Shown here in pieces: positions 42,790-51,438 of a stretch of DNA of 64,000 nucleotides; positions within the stretch are counted from its first letter, which is position 1; each line of letters starts with the position of its first letter. The position numbers were made by a program, and so were the translations under genes. Source of the stretch: Verrucomicrobiota bacterium (lineage in GTDB: Bacteria > Verrucomicrobiota > Verrucomicrobiia > Opitutales > Opitutaceae); NCBI GenBank assembly GCA_016235555.1, contig JACRKC010000027.1:21691-85690 (forward strand). The letters run 5' to 3'. The notes below the pieces were generated by a model. It was not told where the DNA came from. It did no database searches and saw only the letters and a list, made by a program, of their open reading frames with translations.

Positions 42790-44103
42790 ATGGCTACGTT
42801 TCAGACACTGCCGGGTTTCCGTGAGTTCTATCCCGAGGATCTTGCGCGCCGAAATCATATCTTCCGCCTCTGGCGACAGGCCGCGAACAGTTTTGGGTTC
42901 GCCGAATACGATGCCCCCGTGCTTGAGCCGCTCGAACTCTACAAGGCCAAGTCGGGCGACGAGATCGAGGGGCAGTTGTTCAACTTTACCGACAAAGGCG
43001 GCCGCGAAGTGGCCTTGCGGCCGGAGATGACGCCGACGGTCTGCCGGCTCGTCGGGGCCAAGGCCAACGCGTTGAAGCGGCCGATCAAGTGGTTCAGCAT
43101 CGCGGAGTTTTTCCGCTACGAGCGCGCGCAGAAGGGACGGCAACGGTCTTTCTACCAGTTCAACGCCGACATCTTCGGCGAGCCGGGGCCGGAGGCGGAG
43201 ATCGAGCTCATTGCGTTGCTGATCCAGTGCCTTGGCGGGTTCGGGCTGACGAAGGATGATTTTTACGTGCGGCTGAGCGATCGCGACTTGTGGTTTTTCT
43301 ATCTGGAGGCGCTCGGCTTCGATGCCGGCCAGACCCGCGAGCTGCTCGGCGCGATCGATCGGTTCGAGAAAATGGGGGACGAGGCGTTCAAGGCCTACGC
43401 GGAGAAATTCGGCGCCTTGGATGCGGCGAAGAAAGAGCGGATCCTCGGCTTCATGCAGGTGCGCAGTCTCGCTCAAATCGAGGGCGAGGTGCAGAAACTG
43501 GATCAACAGAAAATCGCCGGCCGGCTGGCGGACTGGCGCCGCTTGCTGGATGGATTGGCGGCGATGGGCCTGGCGGATTTCGTGCAGGTCGACCTCAGCG
43601 TCGTGCGCGGGCTGGCGTATTACACGGGCTTCGTGTTCGAGGCGTTCGACCGCAAGGGCGACCTGCGCGCGCTCGCCGGTGGCGGGCGCTACAACGACCT
43701 CGTGAAGAAACTCGGCGGGCCGGACTTGCCGGCCGTGGGCTTCGCCATCGGCGATGTGACGACGGGTCTGTTGCTGGAGCAGCGCGGGCTGATGCCGAAC
43801 TTTGTGCAGGCGCCGGATGTTTACGTCGTGATCGGCGGGGAAGCTGAGCGACGGGTGGCCTTCGGCGATATCCAGGCGCTGCGCGCATCGGGGTTCCGGG
43901 TGGAGTATCCGCTGAAGGACGCGGCGTTCGGCAAACAGTTCAAGGCGGCGGCGGAATCGGGCGCGAAGCTCGCCCTGATCTATGGCGGTGACGAACTCGC
44001 GAAGGGCGTCGTGAAGATCCGCGACCTTGCCGCGCGCGACGAGCGCGAAGTGGGTCGCGACACAGTGGTGGCGGCGGTGCGCGATTCTCTGAGCGGTGGC
44101 TGA
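42790..44103 (+). CDS. hisS: Histidyl-tRNA synthetase
   Basis: 437 residues from ATG 42790; an in-frame ATG at 42745 would add a non-conserved leader. Class II motifs: motif 2 KWFSIAEFFRYERAQKGRQR, RPEMTPTVCRLV, the histidine-specific motifs VVRGLAYYTGFVFEAFD and LAGGGRYNDLV, motif 3 GFAIGDV, and an anticodon-binding domain at the C-terminus (VYVVIGGEAE to the end). Charges tRNA-His. The stop overlaps the next gene by 8 bp. Confidence 0.96.
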   Translation: MATFQTLPGFREFYPEDLARRNHIFRLWRQAANSFGFAEYDAPVLEPLELYKAKSGDEIEGQLFNFTDKGGREVALRPEMTPTVCRLVGAKANALKRPIKWFSIAEFFRYERAQKGRQRSFYQFNADIFGEPGPEAEIELIALLIQCLGGFGLTKDDFYVRLSDRDLWFFYLEALGFDAGQTRELLGAIDRFEKMGDEAFKAYAEKFGALDAAKKERILGFMQVRSLAQIEGEVQKLDQQKIAGRLADWRRLLDGLAAMGLADFVQVDLSVVRGLAYYTGFVFEAFDRKGDLRALAGGGRYNDLVKKLGGPDLPAVGFAIGDVTTGLLLEQRGLMPNFVQAPDVYVVIGGEAERRVAFGDIQALRASGFRVEYPLKDAAFGKQFKAAAESGAKLALIYGGDELAKGVVKIRDLAARDEREVGRDTVVAAVRDSLSGG

Positions 44104-44485
44104 CGCATCGGGTCAACGTTTCGTCGTGCTGCCGGACACCTTTGCCGTGTGCCGGCTGGAATGCGGCGCGGCGTGGCCGGCATGGGCGCGTGGATCGTTT
44201 GTGAGCGTGACGGCGACGGACGACGAGTTGTCCGTGGTGTGTCCGGCGGCGGAGGTGCCTGCGGAAGTGCGCGCCGAGCGCGACTGGCGCGTGCTGAAGA
44301 TCGTGGGGCCGTTTGCGTTTTCGACGGTGGGTGTGCTGGCGTCGCTGGCGGCGCCGCTGGCCCAGGCGGGCATCAGCTTGCTGACGATCTCGACCTACGA
44401 CACCGATTATTTGCTCGTGAAGAGCGACGCACTCGAACGGGCGGCCGGCACGCTGGTGGACGCGGGGCACGCGCGGACCGGGTAG
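44096..44485 (+). CDS. ACT-domain protein
   Basis: 129 residues from a GTG start at 44096 that overlaps the hisS stop by 8 bp. N-terminal ACT-like strand pattern (FVVLPDTFAVCRLECG, VTATDDELSVVCP) and a C-terminal ACT domain of the CASTOR/ACT_7 type (GPFAFSTVGVLASLAAPLAQ, GISLLTISTYDTDYLLVK). Such domains bind amino acids. Overlap with hisS suggests co-translation; a histidine-sensing role would be attractive but is only inference. Confidence 0.85.
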   Translation: MADASGQRFVVLPDTFAVCRLECGAAWPAWARGSFVSVTATDDELSVVCPAAEVPAEVRAERDWRVLKIVGPFAFSTVGVLASLAAPLAQAGISLLTISTYDTDYLLVKSDALERAAGTLVDAGHARTG

Positions 44486-44498
44486 GCGAAAGGTCGCG

Positions 44499-45335
44499 AT
44501 GGCCAGGACCTGGACTTGGTGGAGACTCTGTCGCATGCCACTCGTTGCTCTCGCACTCGCTTACCTTGCGCTCGTGGTCGTGGCGTTGCTGGCCGCGGAC
44601 CGGATGATCCATCAGCCGGAGATGGCGTCGCGGGTGGCGCCGGCGGGACTGCGGTTGCTGCGCAGCACGGATGGCGTGGAGGTCGCGATGGTGCATCTGC
44701 CGCATCCGGCGGCGCGATTCACGCTGTGGTTCTTCCACGGCAACGCCGAGTCGCTCGCCGACTTGGAGCCGCGGCTGCGCGAACTGCGCGACGCGGGCTT
44801 TGCGGTGGTGGCGTTCGACTATCCGGGCTATGGACGAAGCGGCGGACGGCCGACGGAGGCGTCGGTGTATGCGGCGGCGCGTGTCGTGCGGGATTATTTG
44901 CGGCACGATCTGCGCGTGCCGGCGGAGCGCACGATCCTCTACGGGCGGTCGCTGGGCAGCGGGCCGGCGGTGCAGATGGCCACTGAGGAGCGCGTGGGCG
45001 GGCTTGTGGTGCAGAGCGGATTCATGAGCGCGTTTTGTGTGATGACGCGCTGGCCGGTGCTGCCCTTCGATCAGTTTCGAAATCTCGCCAAGTTGCCGCG
45101 GGTCGAGTGTCCCGTGCTGGTGATGCACGGCGAGGCGGATGAGGTCATCGCGGTCGCGCACGGCCGGGCGTTGCGTGCGGCGGCGCCCGGCCCGGCGCGG
45201 CACCTCTGGGTGGCGGACGCACGCCACAACGACTTCATTGAAGTGGCGGGCGAACGGTTCTGGCGCGCGTTGCGCGAGTTTGCCGGGCTGTGCGCGACGC
45301 AACCGCTGCGTGCGGCGACGCCACCTACCCCTTGA
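44499..45335 (+). CDS. Alpha/beta hydrolase, membrane-anchored (ABHD13/17-like)
   Basis: 278 residues. N-terminal membrane anchor about 12-35 (MPLVALALAYLALVVVALLA). Catalytic triad is visible: nucleophile Ser in ILYGRSLGSGPAVQ, Asp in VLVMHGEADEVI and His in ADARHNDFIEV; oxyanion region LWFFHGNAESLAD. Family members are serine hydrolases/thioesterases; the substrate is unknown. Its 3' end overlaps the convergent cdd gene by 11 bp. Confidence 0.88.
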   Translation: MARTWTWWRLCRMPLVALALAYLALVVVALLAADRMIHQPEMASRVAPAGLRLLRSTDGVEVAMVHLPHPAARFTLWFFHGNAESLADLEPRLRELRDAGFAVVAFDYPGYGRSGGRPTEASVYAAARVVRDYLRHDLRVPAERTILYGRSLGSGPAVQMATEERVGGLVVQSGFMSAFCVMTRWPVLPFDQFRNLAKLPRVECPVLVMHGEADEVIAVAHGRALRAAAPGPARHLWVADARHNDFIEVAGERFWRALREFAGLCATQPLRAATPPTP

Positions 45336-45741
45336 GGTTTTTCGGACCGAAGGCGACGGGTTGAAGGCGATCGAGTGTCGTTTCGAGGCGTTCGCCGGAA
45401 TCGCAGATGCTGATCACGGCGGCGTGCGGTCCGAATTCGTTGATCACCTGGCGGCACGCGCCGCACGGCATCGTGGGCAACGGCGTGGGGGTGTAGACGA
45501 CGACGCAGCGCAGCTTGCGCTCGCCGTGCGAGGCGGCGCAGAAGATCGCGGTGCGCTCCGCACAGTTGGCGAGACCGAAGGAGGCGTTTTCGATGTTGGC
45601 GCCGGAGTAGATTTTGCCGGAGCCGGTCAGGACCGCCGAGCCGACGCGAAACTTGCTGTAGGGCGAGTAAGAGGCCTTGGCGGCGGCGCGCGCGGCCTTC
45701 TCCAGTCGGCGGAGGAGGGGAGCGGTGAGTTTGAACGACAT
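45325..45741 (-). CDS. cdd: Cytidine deaminase
   Basis: 138 residues from ATG 45741, 2 bp after the kbl stop. Zinc site: C-A-E in FGLANCAERTAIF (Cys ligand and catalytic Glu) and PCGACRQVINEF (two Cys ligands). N-terminal YSPYSKFRVGSAVLTGSG is diagnostic for tetrameric Cdd. Deaminates cytidine and deoxycytidine in pyrimidine salvage. Confidence 0.95.
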   Translation of the reverse strand: MSFKLTAPLLRRLEKAARAAAKASYSPYSKFRVGSAVLTGSGKIYSGANIENASFGLANCAERTAIFCAASHGERKLRCVVVYTPTPLPTMPCGACRQVINEFGPHAAVISICDSGERLETTLDRLQPVAFGPKNLKG

Positions 45742-45743
45742 GG

Positions 45744-46934
45744 TCAGAGGCCCAGCTCCGACTTCACCTCGCGGAAGGCCCGGATGGCAAACTGCAAATC
45801 CTCCTGCGAGTGGGCCGCGCTCACCTGCGTGCGGATGCGGGCCGCACCTTGGGGCACCACCGGATAAAAAAATCCGATCACGTAAACGCCCTTCTCCAGC
45901 ATGCGCGCGGCAAATCGCTGCGAGAGCGCGGCATCGCCGAGCATCACGGGCACGATGGGGTGCGTGCCAGGTTTGAGAGCGAGGCCAGCCTCGGCGAGGC
46001 CGGCGCGGAAGATCTGCGTATTCGCCTCGAGCCGGTCGCGCAGCTCGGTCGAACGCGACAGCAGATCGAGTGCGGCGATGGAGCCGGCGGCGATGACGGG
46101 GGCGAGGGTGTTGGAGAAGAGATAGGGGCGCGAACGCTGGCGGAGAAGCGCGACGATTTCTTTGCGACCGCTGATGTAACCGCCGCTCGCGCCACCGAGG
46201 GCCTTGCCGAGCGTGCCACTGATGAGGTCGACGCGGCCCATCACGCGGCAGTGTTCGTGCGTGCCGCGGCCGGTGCGGCCCATGAAGCCTACTGCATGGC
46301 TGTCGTCGATCATCACGAGCGCGCCGTAGCGATCGGCGAGGTCGCAGATTTCGCGGAGGGGCGCGATGAAACCGTCCATCGAGAACACGCCGTCGGTCAC
46401 GATGAGCTTGAAGCGGGCTTTCGCGGCGCCGGCCTCGCGGAGTTTGGTTTCGAGGTCGGCCAGGTCGCAGTTTTTGTAGCGATAGCGCTGGGCCTTGCAG
46501 AGGCGGACGCCGTCGATGATCGACGCGTGGTTGAGTTCGTCGCTGATGACGGCGTCGTCGGCGGTGAGGAGCGTTTCGAACACGCCGCCGTTGGCGTCGA
46601 AGCAGGAGGAGTAGAGGATGGTGTCGTCGGTGCCGAGGAAGGCGCTGAGCTTCGCTTCGAGTTCGGTGTGGATTTCCTGCGTGCCGCAGATGAAGCGCAC
46701 CGACGAGAGCCCGTAACCCCAGCGGTCGAGGGCGGCGTGCGCCGCGCGGATGAGGTCGGGGTGATTTCCGAGGCCGAGGTAGTTGTTCGCGCAGAAGTTC
46801 AGCACCGCGCGGTCGCCGCCGACCGAGACGTGCGCGCCTTGTGGCGTGGCGATGACGCGCTCGCGTTTGAAGAGCCCGGCGGCGTCGATCTCGCCGAGGG
46901 TCTTGTCGAGGTGGGCGCGGTAGGTGGGGTTCAT
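45744..46934 (-). CDS. kbl: Glycine C-acetyltransferase (2-amino-3-ketobutyrate CoA ligase)
   Basis: 396 residues, full length. PLP fold-type I alpha-oxoamine synthase: [39 protein letters not shown] and the PLP lysine in [15 protein letters not shown]. Cleaves 2-amino-3-ketobutyrate with CoA to glycine and acetyl-CoA, the second step of threonine breakdown after Tdh. In many bacteria kbl and tdh are adjacent; here a 432-bp GxxExxY unit fills the gap between them. Confidence 0.95.
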   Translation of the reverse strand: MNPTYRAHLDKTLGEIDAAGLFKRERVIATPQGAHVSVGGDRAVLNFCANNYLGLGNHPDLIRAAHAALDRWGYGLSSVRFICGTQEIHTELEAKLSAFLGTDDTILYSSCFDANGGVFETLLTADDAVISDELNHASIIDGVRLCKAQRYRYKNCDLADLETKLREAGAAKARFKLIVTDGVFSMDGFIAPLREICDLADRYGALVMIDDSHAVGFMGRTGRGTHEHCRVMGRVDLISGTLGKALGGASGGYISGRKEIVALLRQRSRPYLFSNTLAPVIAAGSIAALDLLSRSTELRDRLEANTQIFRAGLAEAGLALKPGTHPIVPVMLGDAALSQRFAARMLEKGVYVIGFFYPVVPQGAARIRTQVSAAHSQEDLQFAIRAFREVKSELGL

Positions 46935-46942
46935 GAGGGATT

Positions 46943-47374
46943 AGCCACAGATTGCACAGATGGGCACAGATGATTTCTACCGAATGACACGCTTCCAGCG
47001 GAGTTTGGACTCTTTGAAATTTATGAGGAGGGCGAGACGAAGACTGGTGATAGTGAGATAGCCGATCATCTGAGCGTAGTGAGTGTCGGTGAATTCCGTG
47101 ATGCATTTCGGGTCGACGATCACTTTCCCGTCAACGATGAGATCGGGGACAAGTTGGTCGACGACGAATCCATCGTAAATGACGTCGAACGAACGCTGTT
47201 GTTCGACGGTATGACCCCGTTTCCGGAGTTCAATTACCAGCGAGTTCTCGTAAGCCTTTTCCTTCAGTCCTGGCTTGAGCTTGTTGAGCACGGTCATCGC
47301 CGAGCCGATGATGTCCTCGGTCAGCTCCCGATGGAGGTATTCATCATCTGTGCCCATCTGTGAAATCTGTGGCT
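46943..47374. mobile_element. 432-bp unit: GxxExxY gene between 32-bp inverted repeats, within kbl-tdh
   Basis: Left arm 46943-46974 (AGCCACAGATTGCACAGATG...) and right arm 47343-47374 are inverted and match at 31 of 32 positions. The unit lies between kbl and tdh, 8 bp from the kbl start codon and 5 bp from the tdh stop. It holds one gene, whose start codon lies in the right arm. I see no transposase and no clear target-site duplication. Related arms occur without a gene at 23318-23391 and 57713-57795. Confidence 0.75.
46977..47357 (-). CDS. GxxExxY protein, PD-(D/E)XK nuclease-like
   Basis: 126 residues. The signature GLKEKAYEN gives the GxxExxY name. Nuclease-like core: DLIVDGKVIVDPKC, where the usual ELK is DPK, then AQMIGYLTITSLRLALLINF. 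The family is predicted to belong to the PD-(D/E)XK superfamily but its function is not established. Both the ATG (in the repeat) and the stop are tied to the inverted arms, so gene and repeats seem to move or persist as one unit (inference). Lower GC than kbl and tdh is apparent by eye, in line with a foreign origin. Confidence 0.88.
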   Translation of the reverse strand: MGTDDEYLHRELTEDIIGSAMTVLNKLKPGLKEKAYENSLVIELRKRGHTVEQQRSFDVIYDGFVVDQLVPDLIVDGKVIVDPKCITEFTDTHYAQMIGYLTITSLRLALLINFKESKLRWKRVIR

Positions 47375-47379
47375 CAACT

Positions 47380-48414
47380 TCACTCCCAGCTCAGCACGAT
47401 CTTTCCGCTCCGGCCCGAGCGCATGAGGTCGAAGCCTTGCTGGAAATCGGTGAAGGGCAGGCGGTGCGTGATGACCGGAGTGATATCGAGGCCGCTCTGG
47501 ATGAGGGCGGTCATCTTATACCACGTCTCATACATCTCGCGGCCGTAGATGCCGCGGATCGTGAGCATGTTGAAGACGACCTTGTTCCAGTCGATCGCGG
47601 CTTTCTCGGGCATGATGCCGAGGATCGCGATGCGGCCGCCGTGGCACATGTTGTCGATCATGTCGGCGAGCGCGCGCGGGTTGCCGGACATCTCGAGGCC
47701 GACGTCGAAGCCTTCCTTCATGCCGAGTTCGTGCTGCACGTCGGGGAGTTTTTCCTTGGAAACATCGACGGTGCGCGTCGCGCCCATGCGCTGCGCGAGC
47801 GCGAGGCGGGTGGGGTTGACGTCGGTGACCACGATGTGGCGCGCGCCGACTTGCTTCGCGATGGCGGCGGCCATGCAACCGATCGGGCCGGCGCCGGTGA
47901 TGAGCACGTCCTCGCCGATGAGATCGAATTGGAGCGTGGTGTGAACGGCGTTGCCGAGCGGGTCGAAGCACGAGAGCACGTCGAGCGGGATGTGCGGATC
48001 AACCGCGACCGCGTTGCTGGCGGGGATGCAGAGGTATTCGGCGAACGCGCCGTCGCGATTCACGCCGACGCCTTTCGTGTCTTTGCAAAGGTGGCGGCGG
48101 CCGGCGAGGCAGTTGCGGCACACGCCACACACGATGTGGCCTTCACCATCGACGAGGTCGCCGGGCTTGCAGCTCTGGACGTTGGAGCCGACGGCCTCGA
48201 CGACGCCGACGAACTCATGGCCGATCACCATCGGGGGCTTGATGGTTTTCTCGGCCCACGCGTCCCAGTTGTAGATGTGGACATCGGTGCCGCAGATGGA
48301 GGTCTGCTTAACCTTGATGAGGACGTCGTTGATGCCAGGCGTGGGCACGGGCACTTCGACGAGTTCGAGTCCGGGGCCGGCCTTCGTCTTGGCGATGGCG
48401 CGCATTTTTTTCAT
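47380..48414 (-). CDS. tdh: L-threonine 3-dehydrogenase
   Basis: 344 residues. Zinc alcohol dehydrogenase superfamily: catalytic zinc Cys in [26 protein letters not shown], structural zinc cysteines [18 protein letters not shown] site [16 protein letters not shown] and Tdh-specific NAVHTT and [15 protein letters not shown]. Oxidises threonine to 2-amino-3-ketobutyrate, the substrate of Kbl. Upstream of kbl on the same strand, now separated by the GxxExxY unit. Confidence 0.96.
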   Translation of the reverse strand: MKKMRAIAKTKAGPGLELVEVPVPTPGINDVLIKVKQTSICGTDVHIYNWDAWAEKTIKPPMVIGHEFVGVVEAVGSNVQSCKPGDLVDGEGHIVCGVCRNCLAGRRHLCKDTKGVGVNRDGAFAEYLCIPASNAVAVDPHIPLDVLSCFDPLGNAVHTTLQFDLIGEDVLITGAGPIGCMAAAIAKQVGARHIVVTDVNPTRLALAQRMGATRTVDVSKEKLPDVQHELGMKEGFDVGLEMSGNPRALADMIDNMCHGGRIAILGIMPEKAAIDWNKVVFNMLTIRGIYGREMYETWYKMTALIQSGLDITPVITHRLPFTDFQQGFDLMRSGRSGKIVLSWE

Positions 48415-48506
48415 GGGCGGACGCTAGGGGTGAGATGGGGTGAGTCGAGCGAGGGGCGTGTCAAACGGCGCGAGTAAGGGAATTGTATGTGGCGCATAAG
48501 TGCGGC

Positions 48507-48528
48507 GGCGGGGTTCGGCGACCCCGCC
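48507..48528. repeat. GC hairpin between ogt and tdh
   Basis: GGCGGGGT-tcggcg-ACCCCGCC, perfect 8-bp stem directly after the ogt stop codon (minus strand). Terminator-like but without a T-run. Confidence 0.5.
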
Positions 48529-49011
48529 CTACAACAACTGTGCGCCTTCGAGGGCGAGGAGTTTCACTTTTGTCTCGATGCCGCCGGGGACGGAGAAGCC
48601 GGTCATCTTGCCGTGCGCGCCGGTGATGCGATGACACGGAATAAGGAGCGGCCAGCGATTCGCGCCGAGCGCGGCGCCGACGCCGCGGCTTGCCACCGGC
48701 TGCTCACCGATCGCGGCGGCGATCTCGCCGTAGGTGGCGGTGCGGCCGGGCTTCACGGCGAGCGTGGCGCGCAGGACGCGGAGGTTGAACTCGGCGACGC
48801 TGGCAAAATCGTAGCGCAGATCGGAAAAATCCTGAAGTTCGCCGGCGAGGTGGCGTTGCACGCGGGCGATGATGGCGGCGATTTCAGACGGAGGTGTCGC
48901 GATGTCGTCGGCGCGAGGCTTCGCCCCGGGCAGTTGAAAGCCGGTGAGACCGGCGTCGCCCCACGCGATCGCGCAGGGGCCGAGCGGGTTGTCAAATGTG
49001 ACGCGGGGCAT
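48529..49011 (-). CDS. ogt: Methylated-DNA-protein-cysteine methyltransferase
   Basis: 160 residues. Active-site IPCHRITG holds the acceptor Cys; upstream VKPGRTATYGEIAAAIGEQPVASR and GVGAALGANRWPLL complete the DNA-binding wing. Removes O6-alkyl groups from guanine by a suicide transfer. The N-terminal domain (1-65) is present and lacks Ada-type DNA-binding extensions. Single gene. Confidence 0.93.
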   Translation of the reverse strand: MPRVTFDNPLGPCAIAWGDAGLTGFQLPGAKPRADDIATPPSEIAAIIARVQRHLAGELQDFSDLRYDFASVAEFNLRVLRATLAVKPGRTATYGEIAAAIGEQPVASRGVGAALGANRWPLLIPCHRITGAHGKMTGFSVPGGIETKVKLLALEGAQLL

Positions 49012-49025
49012 GGTTCAAACGACTG

Positions 49026-49099
49026 CTGTAGCCGCTGACGTGAGGAGGCGGGCGCGGAGTGCCGAGGACCGGCCGGCCTCGTTACCTCGGCCGCTACGG
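49026..49099. repeat. Palindromic repeat (TGTAGCCGC / GCCGCTACGGC)
   Basis: GTAGCCGCTGACGTGAGGAGGC pairs loosely with GCCTCGTTACCTCGGCCGCTAC. Same family, opposite orientation, as 63769-63838 after the broken receptor. Confidence 0.7.
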
Positions 49100-49126
49100 C
49101 GTTGCGCAAAGCTTGGCGGCATGGCT

Positions 49127-51397
49127 TCAGTTTTCGCCGATGTAGCGGCGGAAGAATTCCTCGTAGCGCACGAGGCTGTCGAGGCGCTGTTTCGGTTCGC
49201 CGCTGCGGCTCATCTCGTGCGACGCGCGCGGATAGCGGACCGACTCCACGTCGCGGCCGAGGACTTTGAGGCTGCGCAGGAGCATCTCGCTTTGGACGAA
49301 ACCGGTGCGGCGGTCGTTGTCGCCGTGCTGGATGAGGAGCGGGGTCTTGATCGATTCGACGTAGGTGAGGGGCGATTCGCGCTCGAGGAGGCGGCGCGTC
49401 TCGGCCTGCCACGGATAGCCGCCGAACGCGCGTGGCACGAGGCGCCACGCGTTGCCCTCGCCGAAGAAGGTGAGCAGATCGTAAACGCCGCGCTGCGCGA
49501 CCGCGGCGGCGAAACGATGATCGTGGCCGACGATCCATGCGACCATGTAGCCGCCGTAGGAGCCACCGGTGACGACCTGCCGCTGCGGATCGACGTGGCT
49601 CTCCTTCGCGGCGAAATCGGCAGCGGCGAGGATGTCGCTCGCCGGACCGGCGCCCCAGTTCTGGTAGTTGGCGCGCTGAAAATCGAAACCGTAGCCGCCG
49701 GAGCCGCGCGGATTGGCAAACACGAGCGCGTAGCCGCGCGCCGCGAAATATTGAAACTCGAACCACATGCTTTCCTCGCCGGGACCCCACATCGCGGAGG
49801 GGCCGCCGTGGATCTGGAGGAGCAGGGGATGTTTTTTCGCGGCGTCAAAGGCGACGGGCTTCATCGTCCAGAACTCCACGGCGGCGCCGGCGGAGTTGGT
49901 GAGCGTGTGCGGTTCGTAGACGGCGAGTTTCTTGCCGGCGAGCCACGCGGTGTTGTGATTCGTGAGGGGCGAGGCGGTCCTGGCCTCGGTCGTGCTCACG
50001 TAGAGTTCGTTGGGATTGGTCGGCGTGGTGAGCACCTGCACGAGCGTGTTGCCAGTTACGTCGTAGGCACGCACGCCGGTGTCGAGCCGGGGCGAGAGGC
50101 GGTCGGTGACGCCAGTGGCGGCGTTGACGCGGTAGAGCGGAAAGCCGCCGTTCGTCGGCGCGACGAAGTAGATCGCGGCGCTATCGTCGCTCCACTGGAG
50201 ACTGCCGGCATTGCGATCGAGTTTTTCGGTGAGGAGCCGGGGCGCGCCGCCGGTGGCGGGCACGATGGCCACGGCGGCTTGGGCGTAACTGAACGTGTCG
50301 CCGCGCGTGGCGGTGAGGGCGACCTGACGGCCGTCGGGCGAGGGCTTGGGATTCGCGAGGCTGAAGTCCGGCGTGGCCACGAAAAGTTTCACGCCGAGGC
50401 CCGCGGCGTCGGCGAGGTAGAGGCTCGTCGACTCGCTGCGGTCGGGGTGTTCGTCGAGTTTGCGCGGGCCGGTGCACACGACCGCCCTGCCGTCGGCCAT
50501 CCACTCGCCGCCGGCGAAGCTCACGTAGCCGGGCGTGAGGTCGGTGGCCGGGGCGCCGTCGCGCGCTTCCTGCACGACGAGGTGATTGAAGGTCTGCTCG
50601 GGGTTGATATCGCGCTCGTCGAGAAAGTTGAGGCGCGTGAGCGCGCGCGGGTTGCCGTCGGCCTCGTTCTTCGCGAGCCACTCGCGGCGCTCAGCGAGCG
50701 AGCCGTCCGCCTTCGCCAGGGCCCCGTTCGCGAGCGCGGGGTCCGCCTGGCCGTTTTCGCCGGGTTTCTTTTTCAGGGCGTAGTTTTTGACGTCATTGGC
50801 CGTGCGCCCGGGCTGCTCGAAATTCCAGGCGGGCTTCGCGGGCGCGCCGGCCTTTTCCAGGGCGTCGCGGGCTTGCGCGGAGGTGAGCGCGGAGGTGACG
50901 AGCAGCCGCGTGCCGTCGGGCGACCAGCGCGGTGTGGTCGCGCCAGCGTCGAGTTTCGTGATGGTCACGGCCTCGCCGCCGGAGAGCGGGAGCACGCGCA
51001 CTTGCGGTTTTTCTTTTTCGGCGGCGCGCACGAAGGCGATGCGATCGCCGGCGGGGCTCCACGCAGGAGCGCTGTCGTTGGCGGGGCCGAAGGTGAGGCG
51101 GCGCGGTGGGGTGCGGCCATCGGTCGCGGCGAGCCACAGGTGCGTCTGATAGGTCCAGTCGTCCTTCGCGCCAGCCTTTGCCGAGCCTTCGGCTGGCAAG
51201 TCCGGTTTCGGTTCGATCGAGCGCAGCACGTAGACGACCGATTTGCCGTCGGGTGAGAGCGCGGGGGCTTCGATCTGCTTCAACTTGAGCAGATCCGTGG
51301 CAACGATGAGCGCCGAATCGGCGGCGTGGGCTGCGAGCACCAAAAGCGAAAGGCCGAGCAGGCCGAAGCGGGACAGGGGGCGCATAAGGGTTTGCAT
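49127..51397 (-). CDS. S9-family prolyl-oligopeptidase-like peptidase, exported
   Basis: 756 residues with signal peptide (SRFGLLGLSLLVLAAHAADS). An N-terminal seven-bladed propeller of TolB/WD-like strands (SPDGKSVVYVLR, RWSPDGTRLLVTSAL, PSPDGRQVALTATRG) leads to an alpha/beta-hydrolase domain. Catalytic Ser in VTGGSYGGYMVAW, Asp in HGDNDRRTG and His in YPRASHEMSR. Such acylaminoacyl/dipeptidyl peptidases trim periplasmic peptides. Divergent from dgt, with 41 bp between. Confidence 0.93.
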   Translation of the reverse strand: MQTLMRPLSRFGLLGLSLLVLAAHAADSALIVATDLLKLKQIEAPALSPDGKSVVYVLRSIEPKPDLPAEGSAKAGAKDDWTYQTHLWLAATDGRTPPRRLTFGPANDSAPAWSPAGDRIAFVRAAEKEKPQVRVLPLSGGEAVTITKLDAGATTPRWSPDGTRLLVTSALTSAQARDALEKAGAPAKPAWNFEQPGRTANDVKNYALKKKPGENGQADPALANGALAKADGSLAERREWLAKNEADGNPRALTRLNFLDERDINPEQTFNHLVVQEARDGAPATDLTPGYVSFAGGEWMADGRAVVCTGPRKLDEHPDRSESTSLYLADAAGLGVKLFVATPDFSLANPKPSPDGRQVALTATRGDTFSYAQAAVAIVPATGGAPRLLTEKLDRNAGSLQWSDDSAAIYFVAPTNGGFPLYRVNAATGVTDRLSPRLDTGVRAYDVTGNTLVQVLTTPTNPNELYVSTTEARTASPLTNHNTAWLAGKKLAVYEPHTLTNSAGAAVEFWTMKPVAFDAAKKHPLLLQIHGGPSAMWGPGEESMWFEFQYFAARGYALVFANPRGSGGYGFDFQRANYQNWGAGPASDILAAADFAAKESHVDPQRQVVTGGSYGGYMVAWIVGHDHRFAAAVAQRGVYDLLTFFGEGNAWRLVPRAFGGYPWQAETRRLLERESPLTYVESIKTPLLIQHGDNDRRTGFVQSEMLLRSLKVLGRDVESVRYPRASHEMSRSGEPKQRLDSLVRYEEFFRRYIGEN

Positions 51398-51438
51398 CGT
51401 GGGGGCCGAGCGTGTGCTGTCGAAAAGATTTCCCGGGG

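Noticed and set aside
48507..48528. Rho-independent terminator
   Set aside because: The stem is good but no T-run follows on either strand, so it is listed as a hairpin only.
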